A stretch of DNA of 64,000 nucleotides from Arthrobacter sp. ov118 (GTDB taxonomy: Bacteria; Actinomycetota; Actinomycetes; Actinomycetales; Micrococcaceae). The notes below the pieces were generated by a model. That model worked only from the letters and a program-made list of their open reading frames with translations. It had not been told where the DNA came from and did not search any database. The stretch covers positions 186,001 to 250,000 of the forward strand of contig NZ_FPAY01000005.1 in NCBI RefSeq assembly GCF_900116495.1. The letters run 5' to 3'. This document shows, piece after piece, positions 35,673 through 44,216 of this stretch; the first letter of the stretch is position 1, and each line of letters begins with the position of its first letter. The position numbers and the translations under genes are program-made.

Positions 35673-36170
35673 GTGCGAACACAGATAACGCTTACGCTCC
35701 CGGTTGACCGCAACAGCCCGGAGCCGCTCTACTACCAGCTCGCCACGAGCCTCAAGAACGCCATCGAAATCGGACAACTGGCACACGGGAGTCACCTGCC
35801 GCCAGAGACACAACTTGCAGAGCAAATGAAACTGTCCCGGAACACTATTCGAAACGCCTGGGCATACCTCGAAAAAAGGGCATCATCATTCGCCGCCAGG
35901 GAGGCGGAACATTCGTGTGCTGAGGTTGGTTCGAGCGACCGTCCACAAGACACGTGGGGGCGCCCTGACCAACTCGGCGTGTCCGCGAACTACGTAAAAA
36001 GTGGCGTTTGTGCTGTTCGATCAAGGACTCGACGCACCCCATATGCCGGTCCTTCACCGGGCGCTACAGGCACCATCTGGTTCGCTACTCGAAAGACCGC
36101 CCCTCCGGCCCGTGCGGATTCCCGCAAGACACGCCCGCGAAACTGCCCGGTGAAGGTGCCCTAAACGCTC
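35673..36170 (+). pseudogene. GntR family regulator, frameshifted and truncated
   Basis: The N-terminal 65 residues are a GntR winged helix: PLYYQLATSLKNAIEIGQLA, LPPETQLAEQM and LSRNTIRNAWAYLEKR. At the A-run near 35875 the frame shifts; the expected continuation GIIIRRQGGGTFV lies in the next frame and soon meets a stop. The UTRA effector domain is missing. The residual open frame to 36164 is out of phase. Position after nagB suggests it once regulated amino-sugar genes. The copy of the 26-bp repeat at 36144-36169 marks where the sequence was cut. Confidence 0.75.
36144..36169. repeat. 26-bp repeat, left copy (inverted at 53691-53716)
   Basis: TGCCCGGTGAAGGTGCCCTA plus AACGCT is the exact reverse complement of 53691-53716. 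A 26-bp exact match 17.5 kb apart in inverse orientation looks like a pair of insertion-sequence ends or recombination products. Confidence 0.85.
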
Positions 36171-36240
36171 CGCTTCAGATCGTCTCGCAACCGAGACTCC
36201 GAGTCGGTGGACTCACGTAGAGCGCCTGACCGGCTATCGG

Positions 36241-36333
36241 CGTAAAGTTTTAACCGGCCGGCGGCGGACTGCCGGCTGGTGTCCCCCATGTCAGCTGGCA
36301 CCCAGCTCCGTCGTCGGTCCGTCCCAGTGCGGC
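36241..36333 (+). repeat. 90-bp intergenic repeat, copy 2
   Basis: Matches 17851-17942 (see that entry). It begins CGTAAAGTTTTAACCGGCCG and retains the GGCCGGCGG/GCCGGC hairpin halves. It lies between the broken GntR gene and the DUF1206 gene, downstream of the latter. Confidence 0.55.
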
Positions 36334-36567
36334 CGGCGTGGTGCCCTTGGGCCCGAGGAAAGCCCGATCTGGCGGCCCCGTGGTCCACCCTCCGGGACAT
36401 GACTGCCTAACCCGGCCCGCCGCCAGCACCGCCAAGTTCGGGTCCTATGTCCTCGTTGATGCATGCAGCTCTGGGTGACGGTGGCGGCTTCTGGAAGATG
36501 GGTGGGGCCGTCCGGCCAATGGTAGGCGGCCGCTGCCTCGAGGTGAAAGCATCCTGTCCGGAGAGGA

Positions 36568-37338
36568 TTACATCTTGGCGAGATGCGCCCGTACGATCGT
36601 GAAGAGCCCGTAGCAGGCCAGGCCTGCACCCACGCCGGCCACCACATACGTCCCGTAAGGCTGTTCGCGCAGGGCGTGGAGCGCGGCGTCGAGCCCTGCC
36701 TGCTCAGGATGGACGGTGACCGTGGCGATGAGCGCCGACAGTCCTGTTGCGAACAGGGCAACGCCTTTGAACACGTATCCGGTTATGCCTAGGGCGGTGA
36801 TGGCTTTGTACCCGGCGGGTGAGGGCGGCAGGTTGATGTGTTTTTGGAAGGATTTCCGGATTCCGCGGATTGCGTAGATGATGCCGAGGATGGCTACTCC
36901 CGCTCCGATCAGCACCAGGAGCAGGACGCCGCCTGGCGCCCTCATGAGGTTGACTGTCAGGTCACTGGTGGATTCCCCGTCGTCTTGGTCCGTGCCTCGG
37001 GCGAAAGCGGCCAGCGTGAAGGCCATGGCGGTATAAACCACCGCCTGCGCGTCCGCTTTGAGTTTCTTGCCGGTCTTGTGCTTGGCGGGCAGGCGGTCGA
37101 AGTCGAAAAGGGCGTCGCCGGCTTGCCAGAGTGCCAGGGATACGCATGCCGCGAAGCTGACCCACAGGAGCAGCGGACCGGCTGGCTGGTTGGCCAGTGC
37201 GGCGACCGCCCCGGTGACGTCCGCGTGGCCGCTGCTGCCGGCGGCGACTCCGAAGGCAATAAGGCCTATTAGGAGGTGGAGCGCGCCGCTGACGGCAAAT
37301 CCGCAGCGCGCCAGAATTCTGAGGGGCTTGGAGTTCAT
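36568..37338 (-). CDS. DUF1206 membrane protein
   Basis: 256-aa integral membrane protein made of three copies of a two-helix module: residues 12-34 (CGFAVSGALHLLIGLIAFGV), about 55-75, then 95-150, and 175-250 (GITGYVFKGVALFATGLSAL). Each module begins with an aromatic-Gly segment, the DUF1206 hallmark. The function is unknown; these proteins are frequent in actinobacterial stress or envelope regions. It is monocistronic. Upstream at 37533 lies an AAATTAGTAAGCA word shared with the stress operon promoters, although that word is nearer the gene at 37594. Confidence 0.9.
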   Translation of the reverse strand: MNSKPLRILARCGFAVSGALHLLIGLIAFGVAAGSSGHADVTGAVAALANQPAGPLLLWVSFAACVSLALWQAGDALFDFDRLPAKHKTGKKLKADAQAVVYTAMAFTLAAFARGTDQDDGESTSDLTVNLMRAPGGVLLLVLIGAGVAILGIIYAIRGIRKSFQKHINLPPSPAGYKAITALGITGYVFKGVALFATGLSALIATVTVHPEQAGLDAALHALREQPYGTYVVAGVGAGLACYGLFTIVRAHLAKM

Positions 37339-37593
37339 GACTTCCGCCGTCTTGCCGGCGGCTTTATCGGCGGCTTCGTCGGCCGCCTTTTTCAGTTCCC
37401 GCTTAATGATTCGTTCCTTTGCGCCGGCCTGCCCGTGCAGCTGCAGCGGGCACCCACACGCTTATCGTGCCACGGCGGCCCGCCGTGGAACAGGTGCCTC
37501 AGGACTGCTGGTGGCAGCCATCTATCGCACCTAAATTAGTAAGCAGAAGAAGCGCCTCCGGCGCCGACCCAACCCCACCATGAAAGGAACGCC

Positions 37594-37884
37594 ATGCCTG
37601 TTGTGAAGATCAACGCCATCCACGTCCCCGAAGGCAAGGGCCCGGAGCTCGAGCAGCGATTCGCTGCCCGAGCACACGCCGTCGACGGACAATCTGGATT
37701 CGAAGGCTTCCAGCTGCTCCGCCCGATCAAGGGCGATGACCGCTACTTCGTCGTCACCACCTGGTCCACTGAAGAGGACTACCAGAACTGGCGGAACGGC
37801 AAGGCCGGCGAACACCACGGCGGCGACAGCTCACCCGTGGCAACTGGTGCGGACCTCCTCGAATTCGAAGTCGTCGAATTCTGA
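37594..37884 (+). CDS. antibiotic biosynthesis monooxygenase / heme-oxygenase-like ABM protein
   Basis: 96-aa ABM-domain protein. It starts MPVVKINAIHVPEGKGPELE, then GFEGFQLLRPIKGDDRYFVV and TTWSTEEDYQNWRN, the strand-helix-strand pattern of small dimeric ferredoxin-like monooxygenases. Close relatives include IsdG/MhuD-type heme-degrading enzymes (the FQLLRP...Y.V.T.W pattern). AAAGGAA precedes the ATG. The upstream AAATTAGTAAGCA word resembles the stress-promoter elements at 20084 and 20300. A role in heme turnover or oxidative stress is plausible but unproven. Confidence 0.87.
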   Translation: MPVVKINAIHVPEGKGPELEQRFAARAHAVDGQSGFEGFQLLRPIKGDDRYFVVTTWSTEEDYQNWRNGKAGEHHGGDSSPVATGADLLEFEVVEF

Positions 37885-37906
37885 CCGCTGCTCTCCTTAC
37901 TCACCC

Positions 37907-37945
37907 ATGGCGGGCCTCCAATAGGGATGGCCCGCCATCCTTGTT
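37907..37945 (+). terminator. rho-independent terminator
   Basis: ATGGCGGGCC (37907-37916) pairs with GGCCCGCCAT (37929-37938), followed by CCTTGTTCT, 23 bp after the ABM gene. Confidence 0.75.
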
Positions 37946-38708
37946 CTAAAGGACGGAGCCTGTCTCGTATCCCTTGGGATAGGAGAGGTCTCGCCACCTA
38001 GCGGGCGATCCGGATGACAGTGACTTGAATCCACTGCATTTGCACCAATCCGTCATCGCCCGGAGATTCTCGTAACTATGTCTCGAAACCTTCTGATTGA
38101 ACTGGTGTATCCACCGTTGGTTACGAGCTGCGGAGCCGCTCCGCGGCGTTGTTGACTTGAGAAAACGGCCTTGTGGCTGGCTTGCTTAGCGGCGGATGAT
38201 GACCGTGCCGCGGTCGACGCCGCTGTGTCCGACACCCAGGGTGTGCACATTGTGAACACCCCCTTTTTTGCGTTACAGCAGCAACCACGAAGGGGGCAAG
38301 GACACCGTCGCTGTAGCCCCGGCTGCTTCAGTCTCCGAATCCGGGAACCCCGGGTCGCGGCGACACTTCGAGTAGATCGAACGTTTTGTCTTCTTCAACG
38401 ATCGTCATCGCTGCAGTCGCCTCCCGCCAGTCATCTCATGGCGTGACCGGCAGAAACGGACATGACGAACCGGGACGGGTCCCGCTGCCTTGGCGCCAAT
38501 GGATCTCACGCCGCGAGAGGCTGCAACGTCGCCGGCATTCACCCGAGCACCGAGTCAGGCGCTGCCGTACCAGACTGGTCGGGAACAGCCACGTGGGAGG
38601 TGGCTACTAACTGCCTATTGGCTGCTGCAACTCGACCGATTTTTTTCCCTTCTGATCGGCTCTGCAATTTAGCCGGAGCGAGGTATCGCGCTGGTCTGTA
38701 ATGCCTGG
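37946..38708. other. 760-bp stretch with recombination-type repeat and weak recombinase remnant
   Basis: It contains the repeat at 38066-38090. On the plus strand near 38437-38480 the words HGVTGRN and PGR recall the DHGVTGRN...RPG segment of serine recombinases; the same DNA occurs at 52829-52865. No intact gene was found. Confidence 0.4.
38066..38090. repeat. recombination-type repeat, left copy (inverted at 53551-53574)
   Basis: ATTCTCGTAACTATGTCTCG followed by AAACC. The first 19 bases are the exact reverse complement of the right part of 53551-53574. The GTCTCGAAAC word also occurs at 55479-55488 and, inverted, at 53669-53678. Confidence 0.75.
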
Positions 38709-39800
38709 TTACACGTGTGTGACGGTGGTGATGTGGTTGGCGACGGCGTCGGCGAATTCGCTGGTGCCGGCGGTGCCGCCCAGGTCCTTGGTCGTGGTGC
38801 CGTCCAGGATGGTGGCTTCGACGGCTTTTTCGACGAGTTCGGCGGCCGCGAGGACTTTCTGGTCGCCGAATTTGGCGCCGAGCCAGCGCAGGAGCATCGC
38901 GGACGAGAGGATCATCGCGATCGGGTTGGCGATGTTCTTCCCGGCGATGTCCGGGGCGGACCCGTGGGAGGCCTGGGCCATGGCGCGGGTGTCCGAGGAG
39001 TTGATCGACGGGGCCATGCCCAGGGATCCGGCGACTTCCCCGGCGAGGTCCGAGAGGATGTCCCCGAACATGTTTTCGGTGACGATGACGTCGAATTTGT
39101 TCGCGCGGCGGACGAGGTGCACGGTCATCGCGTCGATGTGGAAGTCGTTCACGGTCACGTCCGGGTACTGGGCGGCGACCTCATTGCAGACGTCGCGGAA
39201 CAGGCCGGTGGTCATCTTCAGCACATTGGCTTTGTGCACGATGGTCAGCTGCTTGGACCGGGACTGGGCCAGCTGGAACGCGGAGTGCGCGATGCGTTCG
39301 GTCGCGGCGCGGGTGATGATCCCGTGCATGATCGCCACGTCCGGCGTCGGCATGAATTCGCCGGTCCCGGCGAAGGTGTTCCGGTCAGCGTAGAAACCTT
39401 CGGTGTTTTCACGCACGATCACCAGGTCGGTGCCTTCGACGATGGCGTTCCCGCCCGGGAAGGCCTTGGACGGGCGGATGTTGGCGAACAGGCCGAAGTG
39501 CTTCCGGATCGTGCCGGAGGGGTTCAGCGCGGACTTGTGCGGTTCCGGGTAGGACGCGGAATCGTGCGGGCCCAGGAGCCAGCCGTCAACGTTGTTCAGC
39601 GCATCGAGGGTTTCGGCGGGGACGGCGGTGCCGTGGGTGTCGATCGCGGTCCGGCCCAAAGGCAGCTCGGTCCAGTCGATCGCGGGGGCACCCGCTGCGG
39701 CCATGGCCGCGTCGAGGATCTTCTCTGACGCCGGCACGATCTCCGGGCCGATGCCATCTCCGTTCAGGACGGCCAGCTGGTACTGCTTGGATTCAGTCAC
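38709..39800 (-). CDS. isocitrate/isopropylmalate dehydrogenase-family enzyme
   Basis: 363-aa NAD(P)-dependent beta-decarboxylating dehydrogenase. It has GDGIGPEIVPASEKILDAAM near the N-terminus and a substrate loop LNPSGTIRKHFGLFANIRP near 92-110. NMFGDILSDLAGEVAGSLGM near 246 and HGSAPDIAGKNIANPIAMIL near 281 are the family signature and cofactor motifs. The loop differs from standard leuB and icd enzymes, so the substrate may be another 2-hydroxy-3-carboxy acid (tartrate, homoisocitrate or alkylmalate type). GTG start behind AGAAGGA. It lies 45 bp after the icd gene and ends the acnA operon. Confidence 0.85.
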   Translation of the reverse strand: MTESKQYQLAVLNGDGIGPEIVPASEKILDAAMAAAGAPAIDWTELPLGRTAIDTHGTAVPAETLDALNNVDGWLLGPHDSASYPEPHKSALNPSGTIRKHFGLFANIRPSKAFPGGNAIVEGTDLVIVRENTEGFYADRNTFAGTGEFMPTPDVAIMHGIITRAATERIAHSAFQLAQSRSKQLTIVHKANVLKMTTGLFRDVCNEVAAQYPDVTVNDFHIDAMTVHLVRRANKFDVIVTENMFGDILSDLAGEVAGSLGMAPSINSSDTRAMAQASHGSAPDIAGKNIANPIAMILSSAMLLRWLGAKFGDQKVLAAAELVEKAVEATILDGTTTKDLGGTAGTSEFADAVANHITTVTHV

Positions 39801-39844
39801 GGTATTTCCTTCTGCTCATTTTCGTGTCTCTGCCCGATCGCAAT

Positions 39845-41083
39845 CTAAGCGGTGACCGGCAGGTGTGATGCTTCAAGGCGGGCATCAACGGCTGCGAGGA
39901 ACTCTTCGGTTGTGAGCCAGGGCTGTTCCGTTCCAATGAGAAGTGCCAGGTCTTTGGTCATCATTCCGGATTCGACCGTCTTGATGACTACGTCTTCCAA
40001 GTTTTCGGCGAAGCGGATCACATCCGGTGTCTGGTCCAGCTTGCCGCGGTGCCGCAGCGCACCGGTCCATGCGAAGATGCAGGCGATGGGGTTCGTGGAG
40101 GTGGGCTTACCCTGCTGGTGCTGGCGGTAGTGGCGCGTGATAGTGCCGTGGGCGGCCTCCGCCACGACGGTGCTGCCGTCCGGGGTCATGAGCACGGACG
40201 TCATCAGTCCGAGCGAACCGAACCCCTGGGCGACGATGTCTGACTGGACATCGCCGTCGTAGTTCTTGCAGGCCCAAACGTAGCCGCCCTCCCACTTCAG
40301 GGCCGAGGCAACCATGTCATCGATCAGCCGGTGTTCGTACCCCAGGCCGGCGGCGTCGAAACGGTCCTTGAACTCGGCCTCGAACACCTCCTGGAACAGG
40401 TCCTTGAACTGCCCGTCGTAGGCCTTGAGGATGGTGTTCTTCGTGGACAGGTAGACGGGGTAGTTCCGCTGCAGGCCGTAGGAGAAGGACGCGCGGGCGA
40501 AGTCGCGGATGGACTCGTTGAAGTTGTACATGCCCATTGCCACGCCGCCTCCCTCCGGATAAGTGACCACCTCCTGCCGGATCTCCTCCCCGCCATCGGA
40601 GGGGGTAAACATCAATGTGAGCGTCCCCGGCCCGGGCACTTTGAAGTTGGTGGCCCGGTATTGGTCGCCAAAGGCGTGCCGGCCAATGATGATGGGTCTG
40701 TTCCAGCCGGGAACCAGCCGGGGGATGTTGGAGATGATAATCGGTTCGCGGAACAGGACTCCGCCCAGGACATTGCGGACTGTTCCGTTGGGTGAGGGCC
40801 ACATCTTCTTGAGCTTGAACTCCTGCACCCGAGCTTCATCGGGTGTGATGGTGGCGCACTTGACGCCTACTTTGTGCTCACGGATGGCGTGGGCGGCATC
40901 CAACGTCACCTGGTCATCGGTCGCGTCCCGGTTCGCCAGGCAGAGATCAAAACTCTCCAGCTTGATGTTCAAGTAGGGAGTTATCAGGCGGTCCTTGATG
41001 AACTGCCAAAGGATGTGGGTCATTTCGTCGCCGTCGAGCTCAACCACAGAACCCACGACATCAATTTTCTCGAACGCACTCAT
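39845..41083 (-). CDS. icd: NADP-dependent isocitrate dehydrogenase (dimeric, eukaryotic-type)
   Basis: 412-aa enzyme. It begins MSAFEKIDVVGSVVELDGDE, and MTHILWQFIKDRLITPYLN is the hallmark start of the eukaryotic-like NADP-IDH subfamily. KMWPSPNGTVRNVLGGVLFR near 92 carries the isocitrate-binding Ser/Asn/Arg. YDGDVQSDIVAQGFGSLGLM near 273 holds metal-binding Asp residues, and AAHGTITRHYRQHQQGKPTS near 308 the NADP site. It converts isocitrate to 2-oxoglutarate. Many Arthrobacter relatives use a monomeric IDH for the housekeeping cycle, so this copy in a regulated operon is probably accessory; that is inference. Confidence 0.93.
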   Translation of the reverse strand: MSAFEKIDVVGSVVELDGDEMTHILWQFIKDRLITPYLNIKLESFDLCLANRDATDDQVTLDAAHAIREHKVGVKCATITPDEARVQEFKLKKMWPSPNGTVRNVLGGVLFREPIIISNIPRLVPGWNRPIIIGRHAFGDQYRATNFKVPGPGTLTLMFTPSDGGEEIRQEVVTYPEGGGVAMGMYNFNESIRDFARASFSYGLQRNYPVYLSTKNTILKAYDGQFKDLFQEVFEAEFKDRFDAAGLGYEHRLIDDMVASALKWEGGYVWACKNYDGDVQSDIVAQGFGSLGLMTSVLMTPDGSTVVAEAAHGTITRHYRQHQQGKPTSTNPIACIFAWTGALRHRGKLDQTPDVIRFAENLEDVVIKTVESGMMTKDLALLIGTEQPWLTTEEFLAAVDARLEASHLPVTA

Positions 41084-41117
41084 AATTGTCCTTGCTGTTG
41101 GTGCGGCTTCCGGGTGT

Positions 41118-41402
41118 TTAGGATTTTGGTCTATTGCCTGCGCGCTTGTGCCTGAAGACCATGACGTCGTCGTCCGGAAGGAACATTGCCCGGCCTTTGC
41201 CGTTGTCCTGGATCAGCCAGAAAACGCTGCCGTCCAAGGCCAACATGTCCACCCGGCCTGAGGTCAGGGTTTTGCCGTTCGGGTGCACGAGCTCAAGATC
41301 GTCCTTGCGGGCGAGCTTTGTCCAGTTCAGTACCGGTTCCAGCTGGGCATGCCGGGGCAGCCCCGACTGAGAGCTGGCCGTTTGACGGTGATGGATTGGC
41401 AT
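41118..41402 (-). CDS. hypothetical protein, 94 aa, in the acnA-icd operon
   Basis: Unrecognised small soluble protein. ATG 41402 follows AAGGAG. After a 20-residue variable N-terminus (MPIHHRQTASSQSG) comes NWTKLARKDDLELVHPNGKT, then DMLALDGSVFWLIQDNGKGR and AMFLPDDDVMVFRHK. The alternating polar/hydrophobic pattern suggests a small beta-barrel or SH3-like fold. It lies 38 bp after acnA and 35 bp before icd, all on the minus strand, so it should be co-expressed and may serve the same pathway. Confidence 0.65.
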   Translation of the reverse strand: MPIHHRQTASSQSGLPRHAQLEPVLNWTKLARKDDLELVHPNGKTLTSGRVDMLALDGSVFWLIQDNGKGRAMFLPDDDVMVFRHKRAGNRPKS

Positions 41403-41439
41403 GAATTGCTCCTTGTTCTGATGGCGCGGGGTGCCGCCA

Positions 41440-44076
41440 TCAGCTGTTCTTGTGGTCCAGGGTCTTGCGGAGAATCATGGGGATGACACCGCCCACGGCC
41501 AGGAGTTCGCACTCGAGTCCGGTTTCGACGGCGGCTGTGGCGGTAAAGGGCTCTTCGGTTCCGTCGCTGCGGACAATGGCAGCTACGATGTCGGCGCGGG
41601 GGTGGATGCGCTCTTCGCCGGCGTCGAGCCGGATCCGGTCGCCGGGCTCGAGGCTGAGGAGTTTGTCCCTCATATCCGCTGGCATGACGAGCGGGAGGAT
41701 GCCCATCCCGATGAGGTTGGAACGGTGAATCCGCTCGAAGCTGGCCGCGATGACTGCCCGGACGCCGAGCAGTCGCTGGGCTTTGGCGGCCCAGTCGCGG
41801 GAGGAGCCCATGCCGTAGCGCTCCCCTGCCACCATGACGACGGATTCGCCGTCCTCGCGGTACCGCTGGGCGGCGTCCCAGATGGGCATGGTTTCGCCTG
41901 AGGGGGTGTGGATGGTCTGCGCGACAGGCGCCTCGGGATGGAGGAGGTTTTTGACGGACTTGTTGTGGAAGGCGCCGCGAACCATGACTTCCCAGTTGCC
42001 GCGGCGGGACGCGAAGACGTTCAGATCGGCCCGGTCCTCGCCCCTTTCGACCAAGAAGTCCGCTACATCGCTGTTTGGCGGGATGGCGCTGGCCGGGGAG
42101 ATGTGGTCGGTGGTGATGTCATCGCCCAAGACCAGCAGCGGATGGGCGGCAAATCGGCCCAGGAGGCTTCCCTCGGTCATCGCCGCGAAGGGGGGCCTGC
42201 GCAGGATGGTTGATGCCGGGTCCCAGGGGTACTGGGCGCCGTCCGGGGCTTCGACCCGGCGCCACTGCGGGTCCCGGCTGGCGATGACGAAGTCGCGGCG
42301 GAAGTCGGCGGGGTCGTTGGCTATTAATACCAGCGCGTCGATCTCTTCGCGGGTCGGCCAGAGGTCGGTGAGGTAGACCGGGGTGCCGTCCTCCAGGTAT
42401 TGGAGGGGTTCTGCGCTGAGGTCGCGTTTGGCGTCGCCGGCCAGGGCGAAGGCGACGACAAGGGGCGGGGACATGATGAAGCTGAGTTCGACGTCGGGGT
42501 GCACCCGTCCCGGGAAGTTCCGGTTTCCGGAGAGGATGGCCACGGGCTCGCTCCAGCCGTCGTTCTGGGCCTTGGCAACGACCGGTGTCAGGGGCCCGGG
42601 GTTGCCGATGCAGGTGGTGCAGCCAAAACCGACAATGTCGAATCCAACGGAGGCGAGGTCCTCCGTCAGGTCAGCGCGCTTTAGGTAGCTGGCAGCCGCG
42701 GGAGAACCGGGAGCGAGGGACGTCTTGACCCAAGCGGGGACTTTCATGCCCCGCTTGCGGGCATTCCGGGCCAGCAGCCCGGCGGCGATCAGCAGCCGCG
42801 GGTCCGAGGTGTTGGTGCAGCTCGTGATCGCGGCCAGGGCCACGGGGAACTCCGGCAGCGGTCCGGCGCCGGGGCGTTCCGGACCGGCTTCCTGTTCCAG
42901 GGCGTTGCGGATGCTGCCGTAGGGCAGGAGGTCCTGGGGGCGGCGGGGGCCGGCGGCGTGCATGGCAATGGAGGACAGGTCGACGTCGATGACCCTGGTG
43001 TAGACCGGGCTTGCTTCCGGGTCGAACCAGATGCCTGCCTGCCTGGCGTAGGCCTCGACGAGGCGTGTCTGTTCTGCCGTGCGGCCGGTGCCGGCGAGAT
43101 AGTCCAGGGCCATTGCATCGATCGGGAAGTATCCCGTTGTGGCGCCGTACTCGGGTGCCATATTCGCGACCACGGCCCGCTCCCCCACCGTCAGAGTGGA
43201 AACGCCCGGGCCGAAGAACTCCACAAACTCTCCCGTGACGCCGACTTCGCGAAGGCGGTGGGTGATGGTCAGGGCCAGGTCGGTGGCGAGTGTGCCGGTG
43301 CGGAGTTCGCCGGTGAGCCGGACGCCGACGACGTCGGGGATCCGCAAGGTGGCGGGCATGCCGAACATCACGGTCTGGGCTTCCAGACCGCCAACGCCCC
43401 AGCCGAGGACTCCGAGGCCGTTGATCATCGGGGTGTGGCTGTCGGTGCCCACCATCATGTCAGGGACAGCCCACCGGGCACCGTCCTTCTCGATCGTGGT
43501 CACCACGGTGGCGAGCTGTTCGAGGTTAATGGTGTGCATGATGCCGGTGCCGGGCGGGTTGATGTGGACATCGTTCATCGCCTTCGATGCCCATTTCAGG
43601 AACTGGTAGCGTTCCCGGTTCCGGCGGATTTCGTGCTTGATGTTCCGGGCGGCGGCGTCGGCGCGGCCGTATTCTTCCACGGCCAGGGAGTGGTCGATCG
43701 ATACGTCCACCCGCAGCATCGGGTTCAGTTCCATCGGGTCGGCGGCGCATTCGGCGAGGGTGTCGCGCATGGCGGCGATGTCCACCAGCGCCGGCGTGCT
43801 GGTGGTGTCATGCATCAGCACCCGGGTGGGCAGGAACTCGATCTCGGCGGTGCTGGTTCCGGCGTCCAGCCAGCGGCGCAGGGCGTCCATGGCGTGCTCC
43901 CGTTCGAGCCCGGTCATGTTCCGCTGGACGTTCTCGGCCAACAGTCTCAGGACGATGGGAAGACGGATATAGTCCGGCCCGAAAGCACCCTCAATGTCTA
44001 CCGCCCGGAGCACCTCGCCGTTGACTTCGAGGTGGGTTACGGATGGATTGGAACCGGCGGCGGTGGCGATGCTCAT
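41440..44076 (-). CDS. acnA: aconitate hydratase (AcnA type)
   Basis: 878-aa 4Fe-4S lyase interconverting citrate, cis-aconitate and isocitrate. PTRVLMHDTTSTPALVDIAA is the N-terminal active-site block; MVGTDSHTPMINGLGVLGWG, ITSCTNTSDPRLLIAAGLLA (first cluster Cys) and FGCTTCIGNPGPLTPV (remaining two Cys) follow. The C-terminal swivel domain has GERYGMGSSRDWAAKAQRLL with the substrate-binding Ser/Arg. It is slightly shorter than housekeeping AcnA (about 890-940). It heads a minus-strand operon under a GntR-type palindrome at 44115-44129, which points to a catabolic rather than housekeeping role. Related hydratases for methylcitrate or homoaconitate cannot be excluded. Confidence 0.93.
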   Translation of the reverse strand: MSIATAAGSNPSVTHLEVNGEVLRAVDIEGAFGPDYIRLPIVLRLLAENVQRNMTGLEREHAMDALRRWLDAGTSTAEIEFLPTRVLMHDTTSTPALVDIAAMRDTLAECAADPMELNPMLRVDVSIDHSLAVEEYGRADAAARNIKHEIRRNRERYQFLKWASKAMNDVHINPPGTGIMHTINLEQLATVVTTIEKDGARWAVPDMMVGTDSHTPMINGLGVLGWGVGGLEAQTVMFGMPATLRIPDVVGVRLTGELRTGTLATDLALTITHRLREVGVTGEFVEFFGPGVSTLTVGERAVVANMAPEYGATTGYFPIDAMALDYLAGTGRTAEQTRLVEAYARQAGIWFDPEASPVYTRVIDVDLSSIAMHAAGPRRPQDLLPYGSIRNALEQEAGPERPGAGPLPEFPVALAAITSCTNTSDPRLLIAAGLLARNARKRGMKVPAWVKTSLAPGSPAAASYLKRADLTEDLASVGFDIVGFGCTTCIGNPGPLTPVVAKAQNDGWSEPVAILSGNRNFPGRVHPDVELSFIMSPPLVVAFALAGDAKRDLSAEPLQYLEDGTPVYLTDLWPTREEIDALVLIANDPADFRRDFVIASRDPQWRRVEAPDGAQYPWDPASTILRRPPFAAMTEGSLLGRFAAHPLLVLGDDITTDHISPASAIPPNSDVADFLVERGEDRADLNVFASRRGNWEVMVRGAFHNKSVKNLLHPEAPVAQTIHTPSGETMPIWDAAQRYREDGESVVMVAGERYGMGSSRDWAAKAQRLLGVRAVIAASFERIHRSNLIGMGILPLVMPADMRDKLLSLEPGDRIRLDAGEERIHPRADIVAAIVRSDGTEEPFTATAAVETGLECELLAVGGVIPMILRKTLDHKNS

Positions 44077-44114
44077 GGGGACACTTTCTCGAACAGGATA
44101 GGGGCCTGGCTGAA

Positions 44115-44129
44115 TTATAGGCTATAACC
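44115..44129. promoter_or_regulatory. putative GntR operator upstream of acnA
   Basis: TTATAGGCTATAACC lies 39 bp upstream of the acnA start. It shares the TATAGGCTATAA/TATAACCTATAG core with sites at 48400, 48472 and 50983 and is nearly palindromic. Confidence 0.65.
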
Positions 44130-44216
44130 TCTGCTGCGAGGGGTAAGGCCGTGGAAGTTTTTTCGGGCCGGCGGGGAAGTTCCTTGGGGCTGACTTCCCC
44201 GCCGGGACTGGGCTGC

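Noticed and set aside
38715..39728. 337-codon plus-strand frame opposite the ICDH/IMDH-family gene
   Set aside because: Composition is that of an antisense shadow (Gly/Val/Asp/Arg repeats); the minus-strand gene is unmistakable.
42958..44127. 389-codon plus-strand frame inside acnA
   Set aside because: Gly/His/Asp-rich antisense shadow of aconitase with no domain.
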